Assembly (NCBI RefSeq): GCF_021117405.1
Contig: NZ_CP088251.1
Coordinates: forward strand, 1,922,001 to 1,986,000
Reading direction: 5' to 3'
Source: Frateuria edaphi
GTDB taxonomy: Bacteria > Pseudomonadota > Gammaproteobacteria > Xanthomonadales > Rhodanobacteraceae
DNA: 64,000 bases
Of this stretch, positions 1 to 7,122 are shown piece by piece; position 1 is the stretch's first letter, and each line of letters begins with the position of its first letter. The translations under genes and the position numbers were made by a program. Below the pieces are notes generated by a model that saw nothing but the letters and a program-made list of their open reading frames with translations, made no database searches and had not been told where the DNA came from.

Positions 1-559
1 GCACCGGCTCGACGATGCTGCAGTTGACTTCGAATACCTTGGCGTGGTCTTCGCCGTGGCTGCCGGCCAGTTCGTAGGTCGGCAGCGGCAGGCCTCGCGC
101 CTGCAACCATTCCTGCAAACGGGTCTTGGCGTCCTTGGACGATTTGGGCAGGTCGGCCACGCGCTGGGCAAACAACCCACGCACGACATCCCGGCAGGCA
201 TCGAATCCCCCATCGAGATAGACCGCCGCGACCAGCGCCTCGAATGCATCGGCGAGGATCGAATCGCGACGGAATCCGCCGCTTTTCAGTTCACCCGAAC
301 CCAGCTTGAGCCCATCGCCCAGGTCCAGTTCGCGCGCGACCACCGCAAGGGCCTGGCCGTTGACCAGCTGCGCGCGCAACCGCGAAAGCTCACCCTCGCT
401 GGCGCGAGGGTGGGCATCGTAGAGCATTTCACCGACCACCGCGCCGAGCAGCGCATCACCCAGGAATTCCATCCGCTCGTTGTTCGGCCGGCCCACGCTG
501 CGGTGGGTCAATGCCAGCTCGGCCAGCGCGGGGTCGCGGAAACGGTAATCCAACTTCAC
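1..559 (-). CDS. rnc: Ribonuclease III, 3' end cut by window edge
   Basis: Endoribonuclease that cleaves double-stranded RNA and processes rRNA and some mRNAs. About 186 codons are visible and the end of the C-terminal dsRNA-binding domain lies outside the window. The signature NNERMEFLGDALLG sits at residues 26-39 and contains the metal-binding Glu and Asp of the catalytic domain; a second acidic cluster, DSILADAFEALVAAVYLDGG, follows at about residue 110. I chose a GTG start at 559, five bases after the stop of the DUF4845 gene, because the reading VKLDYRF matches the usual RNase III N-terminus. There is no clear ribosome binding site, and TTG at 553 or an upstream CTG are alternatives. The gene is the last visible member of the lepA-lepB-DUF4845-rnc row, which in related bacteria continues into era and recO. 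Confidence 0.93.
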   Translation of the reverse strand, partial: MKLDYRFRDPALAELALTHRSVGRPNNERMEFLGDALLGAVVGEMLYDAHPRASEGELSRLRAQLVNGQALAVVARELDLGDGLKLGSGELKSGGFRRDSILADAFEALVAAVYLDGGFDACRDVVRGLFAQRVADLPKSSKDAKTRLQEWLQARGLPLPTYELAGSHGEDHAKVFEVNCSIVEPV

Positions 560-564
560 TGGGA

Positions 565-945
565 TCAGAGCGAGGACACGTTGCCCTGCAACGGCACGCT
601 CTTCTCGAAATGCACGAGGAAATCGATGTTGTAAATGAACGGGATCTGCTTGTCGTAGGCCACGTGCAGCTGGTTTCCGTTGCTGCGGTCGATGGTGATG
701 TCCTGTGGCTCGATGGTGGCGTCATCCACGTACTGGAAGTCCATCTTGAACAGCAGGTTGCGACGGATTTCGTCCAGCGACTTGCCTTCCACGCCCTCGG
801 TCGAGACCTGCGTCATCGCCTTGGCGACGCCCATGTACTCGGTGTAGGCCGGCACCAGCTTCATCGCCATGTAGCCGAAGAAAGCCACGACGACCAGGAC
901 GACCAGGAACCCGATCATCGTGATACCTGCTTGCTTGCTTTTCAT
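565..945 (-). CDS. DUF4845 family membrane-anchored protein
   Basis: A 126-residue protein with a short basic N-terminus followed by one hydrophobic segment (about residues 10-30, GITMIGFLVVLVVVAFFGYM), which resembles a pseudopilin leader, and a soluble, probably periplasmic tail. Its place between lepB and rnc is the usual one for DUF4845 proteins in gammaproteobacteria. The function of the family is unknown to me. The pseudopilin-like look of the N-terminus is an observation only; no prepilin peptidase site is obvious. It ends five bases before the proposed rnc start, so the two are probably translated from one message. Confidence 0.85.
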   Translation of the reverse strand: MKSKQAGITMIGFLVVLVVVAFFGYMAMKLVPAYTEYMGVAKAMTQVSTEGVEGKSLDEIRRNLLFKMDFQYVDDATIEPQDITIDRSNGNQLHVAYDKQIPFIYNIDFLVHFEKSVPLQGNVSSL

Positions 946-1048
946 AGTCCCCTCGCTATGCCGCTGCGGCGGCTACCTCGTCTGTATTCTGCGCGCCGCC
1001 CTGGCCTTGGGTCACGGGTGCCACAGGTGGCGCCCGTCACGTCCTGCG

Positions 1049-1966
1049 TCAGTGGATGATCTTGCCAATCCGGCCGAAATCGATCCAGCCATCCTGCGTG
1101 CCCTTCCAGCTCAGCCAGATCAGGAACGCCTTGCCTGCCAGGTTCTTCTCCGGCAGGCAGCCCCACCAGCGGCTGTCGGTGCTGTTGTAGCGGTTGTCGC
1201 CCATCACGATATAGCAGCCGGGCGGCACCTTGGCGGGCACCTTGTCGTTGGGGATCGAAAGCGGGACCGAGTAGGCCGGCATGCGCGCGATCATGTGGTC
1301 GATATTGCCCTTGCCGTCAGAACGCGGCAGATGCTCGGTCCACATCGCGGCGCCGTAGTCGCGCATCAGCCGCGACTCGTCGCCGTTCGGGCGGCCCTGG
1401 AATGGCCCGATCAGGTCGGCCGGCACCGGCGTGCCGTTGATCACCAGCTGGTCGCCGTGCGATTCGATGGTGTCGCCGGGCAGTCCGATCACGCGTTTGA
1501 TCCAGTTCTGGTTCGGCACCGGCGCATGCGGGTCGGAGCAGCTGATGTCGCCGCTGCGTACCCACTTGCCGGCCTCGTCCTGGCACAGATAGCCGGGAAA
1601 CCGGAACACCACCACGTCGCCGCGCCTGGGCTCGCCCAGGTCCAGGAACTTGTTGTTGAAGGCCGGCATGCGCAGGCCGTAGGCGAACTTGTTGACCAGG
1701 ATGAAATCGCCCACGTCCAGCGTGGGCATCATCGAGCCGGAAGGAATACGAAACGGCTCGGCCACGAACGAGCGCAGCACCAGCACCACCAGCACCACCG
1801 GGAACAGCGAGCGCGCCCAGTCCACCGGCACCGGGTCGTGGTACTCCTCGCCGGCCGCATCCAGGCGTGCCTTGCGCTTGTTGTACAGAAACAGCCGGTC
1901 CAGGCCCCACACCACGCCGAAAAGCACGGTGAGGGCGAGGAGGATGGCGGAGAAATCGAATTCCAT
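1049..1966 (-). CDS. lepB: Signal peptidase I
   Basis: Membrane serine protease that removes signal peptides from exported proteins. The 305-residue product has two N-terminal hydrophobic stretches (FDFSAILLALTVLFGVVWGL and SLFPVVLVVLVLRSFV). The catalytic serine lies in PSGSMMPTLDVGDFILVNK, the catalytic lysine in KRVIGLPGDT, and box E appears as GDNRYNSTDSRWWG. The ATG beginning MEFDF is preceded by AAAGGGAG at good spacing, so the longer open frame from a GTG at 2017 is not needed. The gene lies about 90 bases after lepA, with which it is probably cotranscribed, as in most proteobacteria. Confidence 0.96.
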   Translation of the reverse strand: MEFDFSAILLALTVLFGVVWGLDRLFLYNKRKARLDAAGEEYHDPVPVDWARSLFPVVLVVLVLRSFVAEPFRIPSGSMMPTLDVGDFILVNKFAYGLRMPAFNNKFLDLGEPRRGDVVVFRFPGYLCQDEAGKWVRSGDISCSDPHAPVPNQNWIKRVIGLPGDTIESHGDQLVINGTPVPADLIGPFQGRPNGDESRLMRDYGAAMWTEHLPRSDGKGNIDHMIARMPAYSVPLSIPNDKVPAKVPPGCYIVMGDNRYNSTDSRWWGCLPEKNLAGKAFLIWLSWKGTQDGWIDFGRIGKIIH

Positions 1967-2055
1967 GGTGGCTCCCTTTGGACGCGGCATCGGCTCCGGA
2001 TCCAGGGATCGAAGCACAGGGCGCGCCTCGAATCCGGATCCCGATCCCGGCCCGA

Positions 2056-3846
2056 CTATTTATCCACTTTCAGGACGGCAAGGAAGGCCTCTTGCGGGAT
2101 TTCCACGCGGCCCACCTGCTTCATGCGCTTCTTGCCTTCCTTCTGCTTCTCCAGAAGCTTCTTCTTGCGGCTCACGTCACCGCCATAGCACTTGGCCAGC
2201 ACGTTCTTGCGCAGCGCCTTCACCGTGGAACGGGCGATGACCTGCGCGCCGATGGCCGCCTGGATCGCCACGTCGAACTGCTGGCGCGGGATCAGGTCCT
2301 TCATGCGCTCGACCAGGTCGCGACCGCGACGGTCGGCGTGGCTGCGGTGCACGATCAGGCTGAGCGCGTCGACGCGATCGCCGTTGATCAGCACGTCCAC
2401 GCGCACGAACGGACCGGCCTCGAAGCGCTCATGGTGGTAATCCATCGAGGCGTAGCCGCGCGAGACGGATTTCAGACGATCGAAGAAGTCGAGCACGACT
2501 TCGGCCAGCGGCATCTCGTAGCTGATCTGCACCTGCGTGGCCATGTACTGGATGGAGCGCTGCACACCGCGCTTTTCCTCGCACAGGGTGATGATGTTGC
2601 CGATGTAGTCGGGCGGCGTAAGGATGTTCGCGACGATGATGGGCTCGCGGATCTCCTGGATCTGCGGCACGGGCGGCAGTTTCGCGGGATTGTCCAGATC
2701 CATCACGGTGCCGTCGGTCTTGAGCACCTCGTACACCACGGTCGGCGCGGTGGTGATGAGGTCGAGGTCGTACTCGCGCTCAAGTCGCTCCTGCACGATT
2801 TCCATGTGCAGCATGCCAAGGAAACCGCAGCGGAAGCCGAAACCCATGGCCTCGGAGGACTCGGGCTCGAAGAACAGTGCGGCGTCGTTCAGGCGCAGCT
2901 TGTCCAGCGCCTCGCGCATCGCCGGATAGTCGTCCGCCGACACTGGAAACAGGCCCGCGAACACGCGCGGCTGCATGGTCTGGAAGCCCGGCAGCGGTTT
3001 GTCCGCCGGCTTGGCGGCCAGGGTCAGCGTGTCGCCCACCGGTGCGCCATGCACGTCCTTGATCGAAGCGTTGATCCAGCCCACCTCACCGGCGCCGAGC
3101 TTCTCCAGCTTTTTGCGCTTGGGCGTGAACACGCCGACGTCGTCGACCTCGTGCACGCGACCGGTGGACATCACCAGCAGCTTGTCACCGGGCTTGATCT
3201 CGCCCTGCATCACGCGCACCAGCGAGATCACACCCAGGTAGTTGTCGAACCAGGAGTCGATGATCAACGCCTGCAGCCTGTCGGTATCACGCGGCTTGGG
3301 CGGCGGGATGCGCGCGACGATGGCTTCCAGCACCTCGGCGACGTTCTGCCCGGTCTTGGCACTGATCGCCACGGCATCGTCGGCATGGATGCCGATCACG
3401 GCCTCGATCTCGCCCTTGACCTTTTCGGGGTCGGCGGTGGGCAGGTCGATCTTGTTGAGCACCGGCACGACTTCCAGCCCCTGCTCCACCGCGGTGTAGC
3501 AGTTTGCGACCGATTGCGCCTCCACGCCCTGGGCGGCGTCGACGACCAGCAGCGCACCCTCGCAGGCGGCAAGCGAACGCGACACCTCATAGGAGAAGTC
3601 GACGTGGCCTGGCGTGTCGATGAAATTGAGCTGGTAGGTCTTGCCGTCGCGCGCCGTGTACGGCAGGGATACGGATTGGGCCTTGATGGTGATGCCGCGC
3701 TCGCGCTCGATCGGGTTGTTGTCGAGCACCTGGGCTTCCATCTCGCGTTCGCTCAGGCCGCCGCAGATCTGGATGATCCGGTCGGCAAGCGTCGACTTGC
3801 CATGGTCGATGTGGGCAATGATGGAGAAGTTGCGGATCAGTTCCAT
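2056..3846 (-). CDS. lepA: Elongation factor 4 (LepA), back-translocating GTPase
   Basis: Ribosome-associated GTPase of the EF-G family. The 596-residue length is typical. The P-loop is [13 protein letters not shown] (about residues 10-22), switch II is [16 protein letters not shown], and the guanine-specificity motif is NKIDL. The LepA-specific C-terminal domain ends in FLAVLKVDK. The start at [12 protein letters not shown] fits the family, although no strong ribosome binding site precedes it. A 190-base gap to the upstream protease gene contains a large inverted repeat, so lepA may have its own promoter or be expressed partly by read-through. Confidence 0.97.
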   Translation of the reverse strand: MELIRNFSIIAHIDHGKSTLADRIIQICGGLSEREMEAQVLDNNPIERERGITIKAQSVSLPYTARDGKTYQLNFIDTPGHVDFSYEVSRSLAACEGALLVVDAAQGVEAQSVANCYTAVEQGLEVVPVLNKIDLPTADPEKVKGEIEAVIGIHADDAVAISAKTGQNVAEVLEAIVARIPPPKPRDTDRLQALIIDSWFDNYLGVISLVRVMQGEIKPGDKLLVMSTGRVHEVDDVGVFTPKRKKLEKLGAGEVGWINASIKDVHGAPVGDTLTLAAKPADKPLPGFQTMQPRVFAGLFPVSADDYPAMREALDKLRLNDAALFFEPESSEAMGFGFRCGFLGMLHMEIVQERLEREYDLDLITTAPTVVYEVLKTDGTVMDLDNPAKLPPVPQIQEIREPIIVANILTPPDYIGNIITLCEEKRGVQRSIQYMATQVQISYEMPLAEVVLDFFDRLKSVSRGYASMDYHHERFEAGPFVRVDVLINGDRVDALSLIVHRSHADRRGRDLVERMKDLIPRQQFDVAIQAAIGAQVIARSTVKALRKNVLAKCYGGDVSRKKKLLEKQKEGKKRMKQVGRVEIPQEAFLAVLKVDK

Positions 3847-3953
3847 GGAATACGCTGGTCGGGCTTCGCGGCCCGCAAAGGCCGCCCATCGCCGGGATGG
3901 CGATACGAACCCGGTATTGTCGCATGGAATCGGACGCCAGCCCTGCCTGGGCA

Positions 3954-4017
3954 GGAGCCCACGTGCGGGCGACGCGTTTCTCTCATCGAGGAAGAGCGTC
4001 GTCCCCAGGTGGGCTCC
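3954..4017. repeat. Head-to-head REP-like inverted repeat (BIME-like)
   Basis: Two 22-base arms (3954-3975 and 3996-4017) are inverted copies that match at 19 of 22 positions, with a 20-base loop. Each arm begins GGAGCCCAC and ends CGACGC, and partial symmetry extends outward (CCTGCCTGGGCA on the left, a related string on the right). The form resembles the GTAGGAGCCCAC...GGGCGACGC palindromes scattered between genes in Xanthomonas-type genomes. The element fills most of the gap between the mucD-like gene and lepA. Confidence 0.7.
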
Positions 4018-4036
4018 CTGCCGGGCAGGCGGGCGC

Positions 4037-5521
4037 CTACTTGTCCGAAGGCACCGTCAGCGCGATGAAGCGGGTGTCGTCACCCCGGCGCACCAGCAAC
4101 AGTACGGTGTCGCCAGGCTTGACGCCCCGGGTCGCCGCACGGAAAGCCGACACGCTGCCGACGTTCTGCTGGCCCACGCGCAGTACTACGTCCCCCGGCT
4201 GCAGGCCGGCGCGCGCGGCCACCGGTCCGGTGATGTCCGCGACCAGCACGCCCTCGCCCTTCTTCAGGTCCATCTGCTGGCGGGCGTCCTCGTCCAGTTC
4301 GCGCACGCTCAGGCCGAGCGCCGCGGAACCGGACTGCACCGGCGACTGGTCGCTGCCGGTGGCACCGGCCTTGTCATGGGGCGCCTCGCCCACCGTCACC
4401 TGGACGGTCTGCTTCTTGCCGTTGCGCAGGATCTCTACCGGCACTTTGGTGCCCGGCTTGGTCATGCCCACCACGGGCGGCAGATCGCCGGCATCCATGA
4501 TCGGCTGGCCGTTGTACCCGGTGATGATGTCGCCAACCTGGATGCCCGCCTTGTCGGCCGCGCTACCGTCCTGCACCACGCCGACGATGGCGCCGCGCGG
4601 GTTGTCCATGTTGAGCGCCTTGGCGATCTGGCTGTCCACGCCGCGCACCTGCACGCCGAGCTGGCCGCGGGTGACGTAGCCGTGCTCCTTGATTTGCTGC
4701 ACGGCGTTCATCGCCACGTCGATCGGGATGGAGAACGACACGCCCAGGTAGCCGCCGGTGTTGGAATAGATCTGCGAATTGATGCCGACCACCTGCCCCT
4801 GCAGATTGAACAGCGGTCCACCGGAGTTGCCGCGGTTGATTGGCACGTCGGTCTGGATGAAGGAGGTGTAGGGCTGGTCGCCGCTGCCCAGGTTGCGGCC
4901 CACGGCGCTGACGATGCCCTGGGTGACGGTGTAGTCCAGGCCGAACGGCGAGCCGATCGCGAGCACCCATTGGCCCGGCTCGAGCGAGCGCGATTCGCCG
5001 ATCGACACGGCGGGAAGGCCGTCCTGGTCCACCTTGAGCAGTGCGATGTCGTAACTCGGGTCGGTGCCGACCACCTTCGCGATGAGGGTTCGCCGGTCCT
5101 GCAGCCGCACGGTCACCGCGTCGGCGCCATCGACCACGTGGTTGTTGGTCAGGATGTAGCCGTCACTGGAAATGATGAAGCCCGAGCCCAGCGAGGTGTG
5201 CTCCTGCTCTTCCGGTGAAGGCATCATCGGCATGCCGAAGAAGCGACGGAACAGTTCCATCTGCGGATCGTCAGGCATGCCCGCCTGCGCGCGCGGCTCG
5301 CGGCGCTGACCGTTGTACTTGGCCTCCACGTGCACCACCGCCGGCGCATTCTTCTTCACGATCTGGGTGAAGTCCGGCAAGCTGGCCATCGCCGGCGCGG
5401 AAGCGCTTCTGGCCGTCGGCGCGTTCGCCTGTGCTGCCGGTGGTTCGGCCTGGGCGCAGCCGGCCGTCACAAGCCCCATCAGCACGCAGCAGGCCAGGGT
5501 GCGCAAGGGAATTCGATTCAT
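4037..5521 (-). CDS. mucD: Periplasmic Do-family serine protease (DegP/MucD-like)
   Basis: Envelope quality-control protease/chaperone. The 494-residue product has a hydrophobic export signal ending near TAGC (Cys22), which could be a weak lipobox. The catalytic triad is visible as His128 (TNNHVV), Asp158 (SYDIALLKV) and Ser233 ([11 protein letters not shown]). Two PDZ domains follow, at roughly residues 275-375 and 395-490. The ATG beginning MNRIPL is preceded by GGAGGAGAG, which decides against the start seven codons upstream. It stands directly downstream of the RpoE and anti-sigma genes, as in Pseudomonas algU-mucA-mucB-mucD, which supports a role in the sigma-E stress response. The symbol is by position and family; degP or htrA would be equally usable. 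Confidence 0.93.
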   Translation of the reverse strand: MNRIPLRTLACCVLMGLVTAGCAQAEPPAAQANAPTARSASAPAMASLPDFTQIVKKNAPAVVHVEAKYNGQRREPRAQAGMPDDPQMELFRRFFGMPMMPSPEEQEHTSLGSGFIISSDGYILTNNHVVDGADAVTVRLQDRRTLIAKVVGTDPSYDIALLKVDQDGLPAVSIGESRSLEPGQWVLAIGSPFGLDYTVTQGIVSAVGRNLGSGDQPYTSFIQTDVPINRGNSGGPLFNLQGQVVGINSQIYSNTGGYLGVSFSIPIDVAMNAVQQIKEHGYVTRGQLGVQVRGVDSQIAKALNMDNPRGAIVGVVQDGSAADKAGIQVGDIITGYNGQPIMDAGDLPPVVGMTKPGTKVPVEILRNGKKQTVQVTVGEAPHDKAGATGSDQSPVQSGSAALGLSVRELDEDARQQMDLKKGEGVLVADITGPVAARAGLQPGDVVLRVGQQNVGSVSAFRAATRGVKPGDTVLLLVRRGDDTRFIALTVPSDK

Positions 5522-5632
5522 GGACTCTCCTCCTTCAGGCAAAAACTAGGGACGCGACCGTGCAAGGCCCGCAAGGCGGGCCGGCCGATGGCTAGGGGGA
5601 AGACGACCGCGGCAAGGACACGCGGACGCTGA

Positions 5633-6277
5633 TCACTGGGCGCCGGCAGCCGCCTGGCGCGGATAACGGGCGTTGGCCGCCCGCTGCGGGTCGATCAGCA
5701 GGTAGTAACCAGGTTGGTCGCTGGGAGCGCGCACCGGCTGCACGCGATAGGGCGACAGATTGCGCGCATAGGGCATCAACGCTTCGCCGTAGCTCTCCCC
5801 GAGGGTGGCGGCAGCCTGCTGGCTGTAGCGCGAAGCGGTATCGCCGCTCAGCCACGGCGGCACCGCGGCCGGGGCAGCCGGTCCCGTCGGTAGCGTGACT
5901 TCGGCGGTCGGCGCGCTCTGCGCCAGCCCGGTCGATGCGCGATCGTCGTCCGTCACCGGCCGGGCGATCATCAACGCCGCCACGGCGACGCTGGCCGCAA
6001 TCGCGCCACCGGCCGACCAACGCAGCCAGTGCGGTGCGCGGCGCCCGGCTTTGGCCTCCGACTCCTGCGCGATCGCCTGTGCCACGCGTGCCGCGAACCC
6101 GGCCGATGCCACGGCCGGCAATTGCCGGCGCAGGCCGTCACGCGCCAGGTGGTAGCGCGTCCAGGCCTGTCCGAGTTCGGCATCGTGCTCGAACCGGCGG
6201 AGCAGGAAACGCAGCTCCTCGCGGGCGAGTTCGCCGTCGATGCCGGCCGAAAGGTGTTCACGTTGGTCTTGGGTCAT
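5633..6277 (-). CDS. rseA: RseA/MucA-like anti-sigma-E factor
   Basis: Inner-membrane protein expected to sequester RpoE through its cytoplasmic N-terminal domain until stress-triggered proteolysis. The 214-residue product has an N-terminal region (MTQDQREHLSAGIDGELARE...RRFEHDAELGQAWTRYHLARD) typical of the RseA N-terminal domain, one membrane segment at about residues 88-105, and a periplasmic tail rich in Pro and Ala. The start is set by a GAGGATC ribosome binding site and by the ATGA overlap with the rpoE stop, which implies translational coupling of sigma and anti-sigma. No RseB-like gene follows, so any periplasmic protector must be encoded elsewhere or be absent. Confidence 0.88.
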   Translation of the reverse strand: MTQDQREHLSAGIDGELAREELRFLLRRFEHDAELGQAWTRYHLARDGLRRQLPAVASAGFAARVAQAIAQESEAKAGRRAPHWLRWSAGGAIAASVAVAALMIARPVTDDDRASTGLAQSAPTAEVTLPTGPAAPAAVPPWLSGDTASRYSQQAAATLGESYGEALMPYARNLSPYRVQPVRAPSDQPGYYLLIDPQRAANARYPRQAAAGAQ

Positions 6278-6870
6278 GTCGGTTGATCCTCGCGGTCCGA
6301 GAGCAGTGGCCGCAGTTGCTGATCGATCGCTTCGCGCGCACGGAAGATTCGCGAACGCACGGTGCCGATGGGACAACCCATCGCCTCGGCGATTTCCTCG
6401 TAGCTCAGGCCATCCACCTCGCGCAGCGTGATGGCGGTCCGCAACTCCTCTGGCAGCGCTTGGACAGTGGCGAAGACGGTTTGTTCAATTTCCTGGCGAA
6501 GGAGTTCACGTTCGGGCGTGGCGCCCTCCTGCATCCGCTCGGCGCCGGTCAGGAAAACTGCGTCCTCGGCCGCGATGTCGTCCATCGGCGGGCGTCGCCC
6601 CATCGCCACCAGGTGGTTCTTGGCCGTGTTGACGGCGATCTTGTACATCCAGGTATAGAACTGGCTGTCGCCGCGGAACGAGCCGATCGCCCGCCAGGCG
6701 CGCACGAAGGCCTCCTGCGCCACGTCCTCGCACTCGGCGTAGTTGTTGACGTAGCGGGAGATCAGGCCGATCACCTTGTGCTGGTATTTGCGCACCAGCA
6801 GGTCGAAAGCGCGCCGGTCGCCGTTTTGAACACGCTCGACCAGCGCGCTATCCAGTTCGTTTTCGCCCAT
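6274..6870 (-). CDS. rpoE: RNA polymerase sigma-E factor (ECF, RpoE)
   Basis: Extracytoplasmic-function sigma factor of 198 residues. Region 2 is visible as DLLVRKYQHKVIGLISRYV and DVAQEAFVRAWRAIGSFRG, and region 4 as LPEELRTAITLREVDGLSYEEIAEAMGCPIGTVRSRIFRAREAI. The ATG start MGENELDSAL is preceded by AAGGAGA. A near-consensus sigma-E promoter lies about 65-90 bases upstream, so the gene probably activates itself. The order rpoE, anti-sigma, protease matches the classical envelope-stress operon. Confidence 0.96.
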   Translation of the reverse strand: MGENELDSALVERVQNGDRRAFDLLVRKYQHKVIGLISRYVNNYAECEDVAQEAFVRAWRAIGSFRGDSQFYTWMYKIAVNTAKNHLVAMGRRPPMDDIAAEDAVFLTGAERMQEGATPERELLRQEIEQTVFATVQALPEELRTAITLREVDGLSYEEIAEAMGCPIGTVRSRIFRAREAIDQQLRPLLSDREDQPT

Positions 6871-6931
6871 CCGGGCCGTCTCCTTCGATAACCGCTTTCG
6901 GTGGCGCCAGCCGGATGGTAACGCGCCGCCC

Positions 6932-6958
6932 TCAGACAAGCGGCAGGAGCGCAAGTTC
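6932..6958 (-). promoter_or_regulatory. Sigma-E (ECF) autoregulatory promoter of rpoE
   Basis: On the minus strand, GAACTT (6958-6953) is followed after exactly 16 bases by TCTGA (6936-6932). This matches the GGAACTT-N16-TCTGA form of sigma-E promoters in gammaproteobacteria; the first base of the -35 is T rather than G. It lies 62 bases upstream of the rpoE start and would begin transcription near 6925. The match and the position are seen; regulation by the encoded sigma factor is inferred from the family. Confidence 0.75.
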
Positions 6959-6987
6959 ACGCGGGTGTCACGATAGCCAGCCGGTCC

Positions 6988-7013
6988 AAAAAAAGCCGTC
7001 GACGGGCGACGGC
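6988..7013 (-). terminator. Rho-independent terminator of the GGDEF-EAL gene
   Basis: On the minus strand, GCCGTCG, a five-base loop and CGACGGC form a perfect 7-bp stem followed by seven T residues (the A-run at 6988-6994). It lies 110 bases past the stop of the GGDEF-EAL gene and upstream of the rpoE promoter, so it separates the two units. Confidence 0.85.
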
Positions 7014-7122
7014 ACGTGTCCGAGATGCGGTTGGGATGGTGGGGATCAAGGGTGCCCCATGGGGGGGGTCAGCCCACCATGCCCGACGGCGCGAGAGCGG
7101 CGGGCCGACGCCCGCCCTGCAC

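Noticed and set aside
5566-5582. Hairpin GGCCCGC-AAG-GCGGGCC between the anti-sigma and protease genes.
   Set aside because: A good 7-bp stem, but no T-run and no sign that it ends transcription; kept only as a note.
7061-7116. GGGGGGGTCAGCCCACC and GGCGGGC-CGAC-GCCCGCC after the GGDEF-EAL gene, possible members of the palindrome family.
   Set aside because: The first is degenerate in one arm and the second has changed arms; a true terminator is present nearby, so I did not count them as firm copies.
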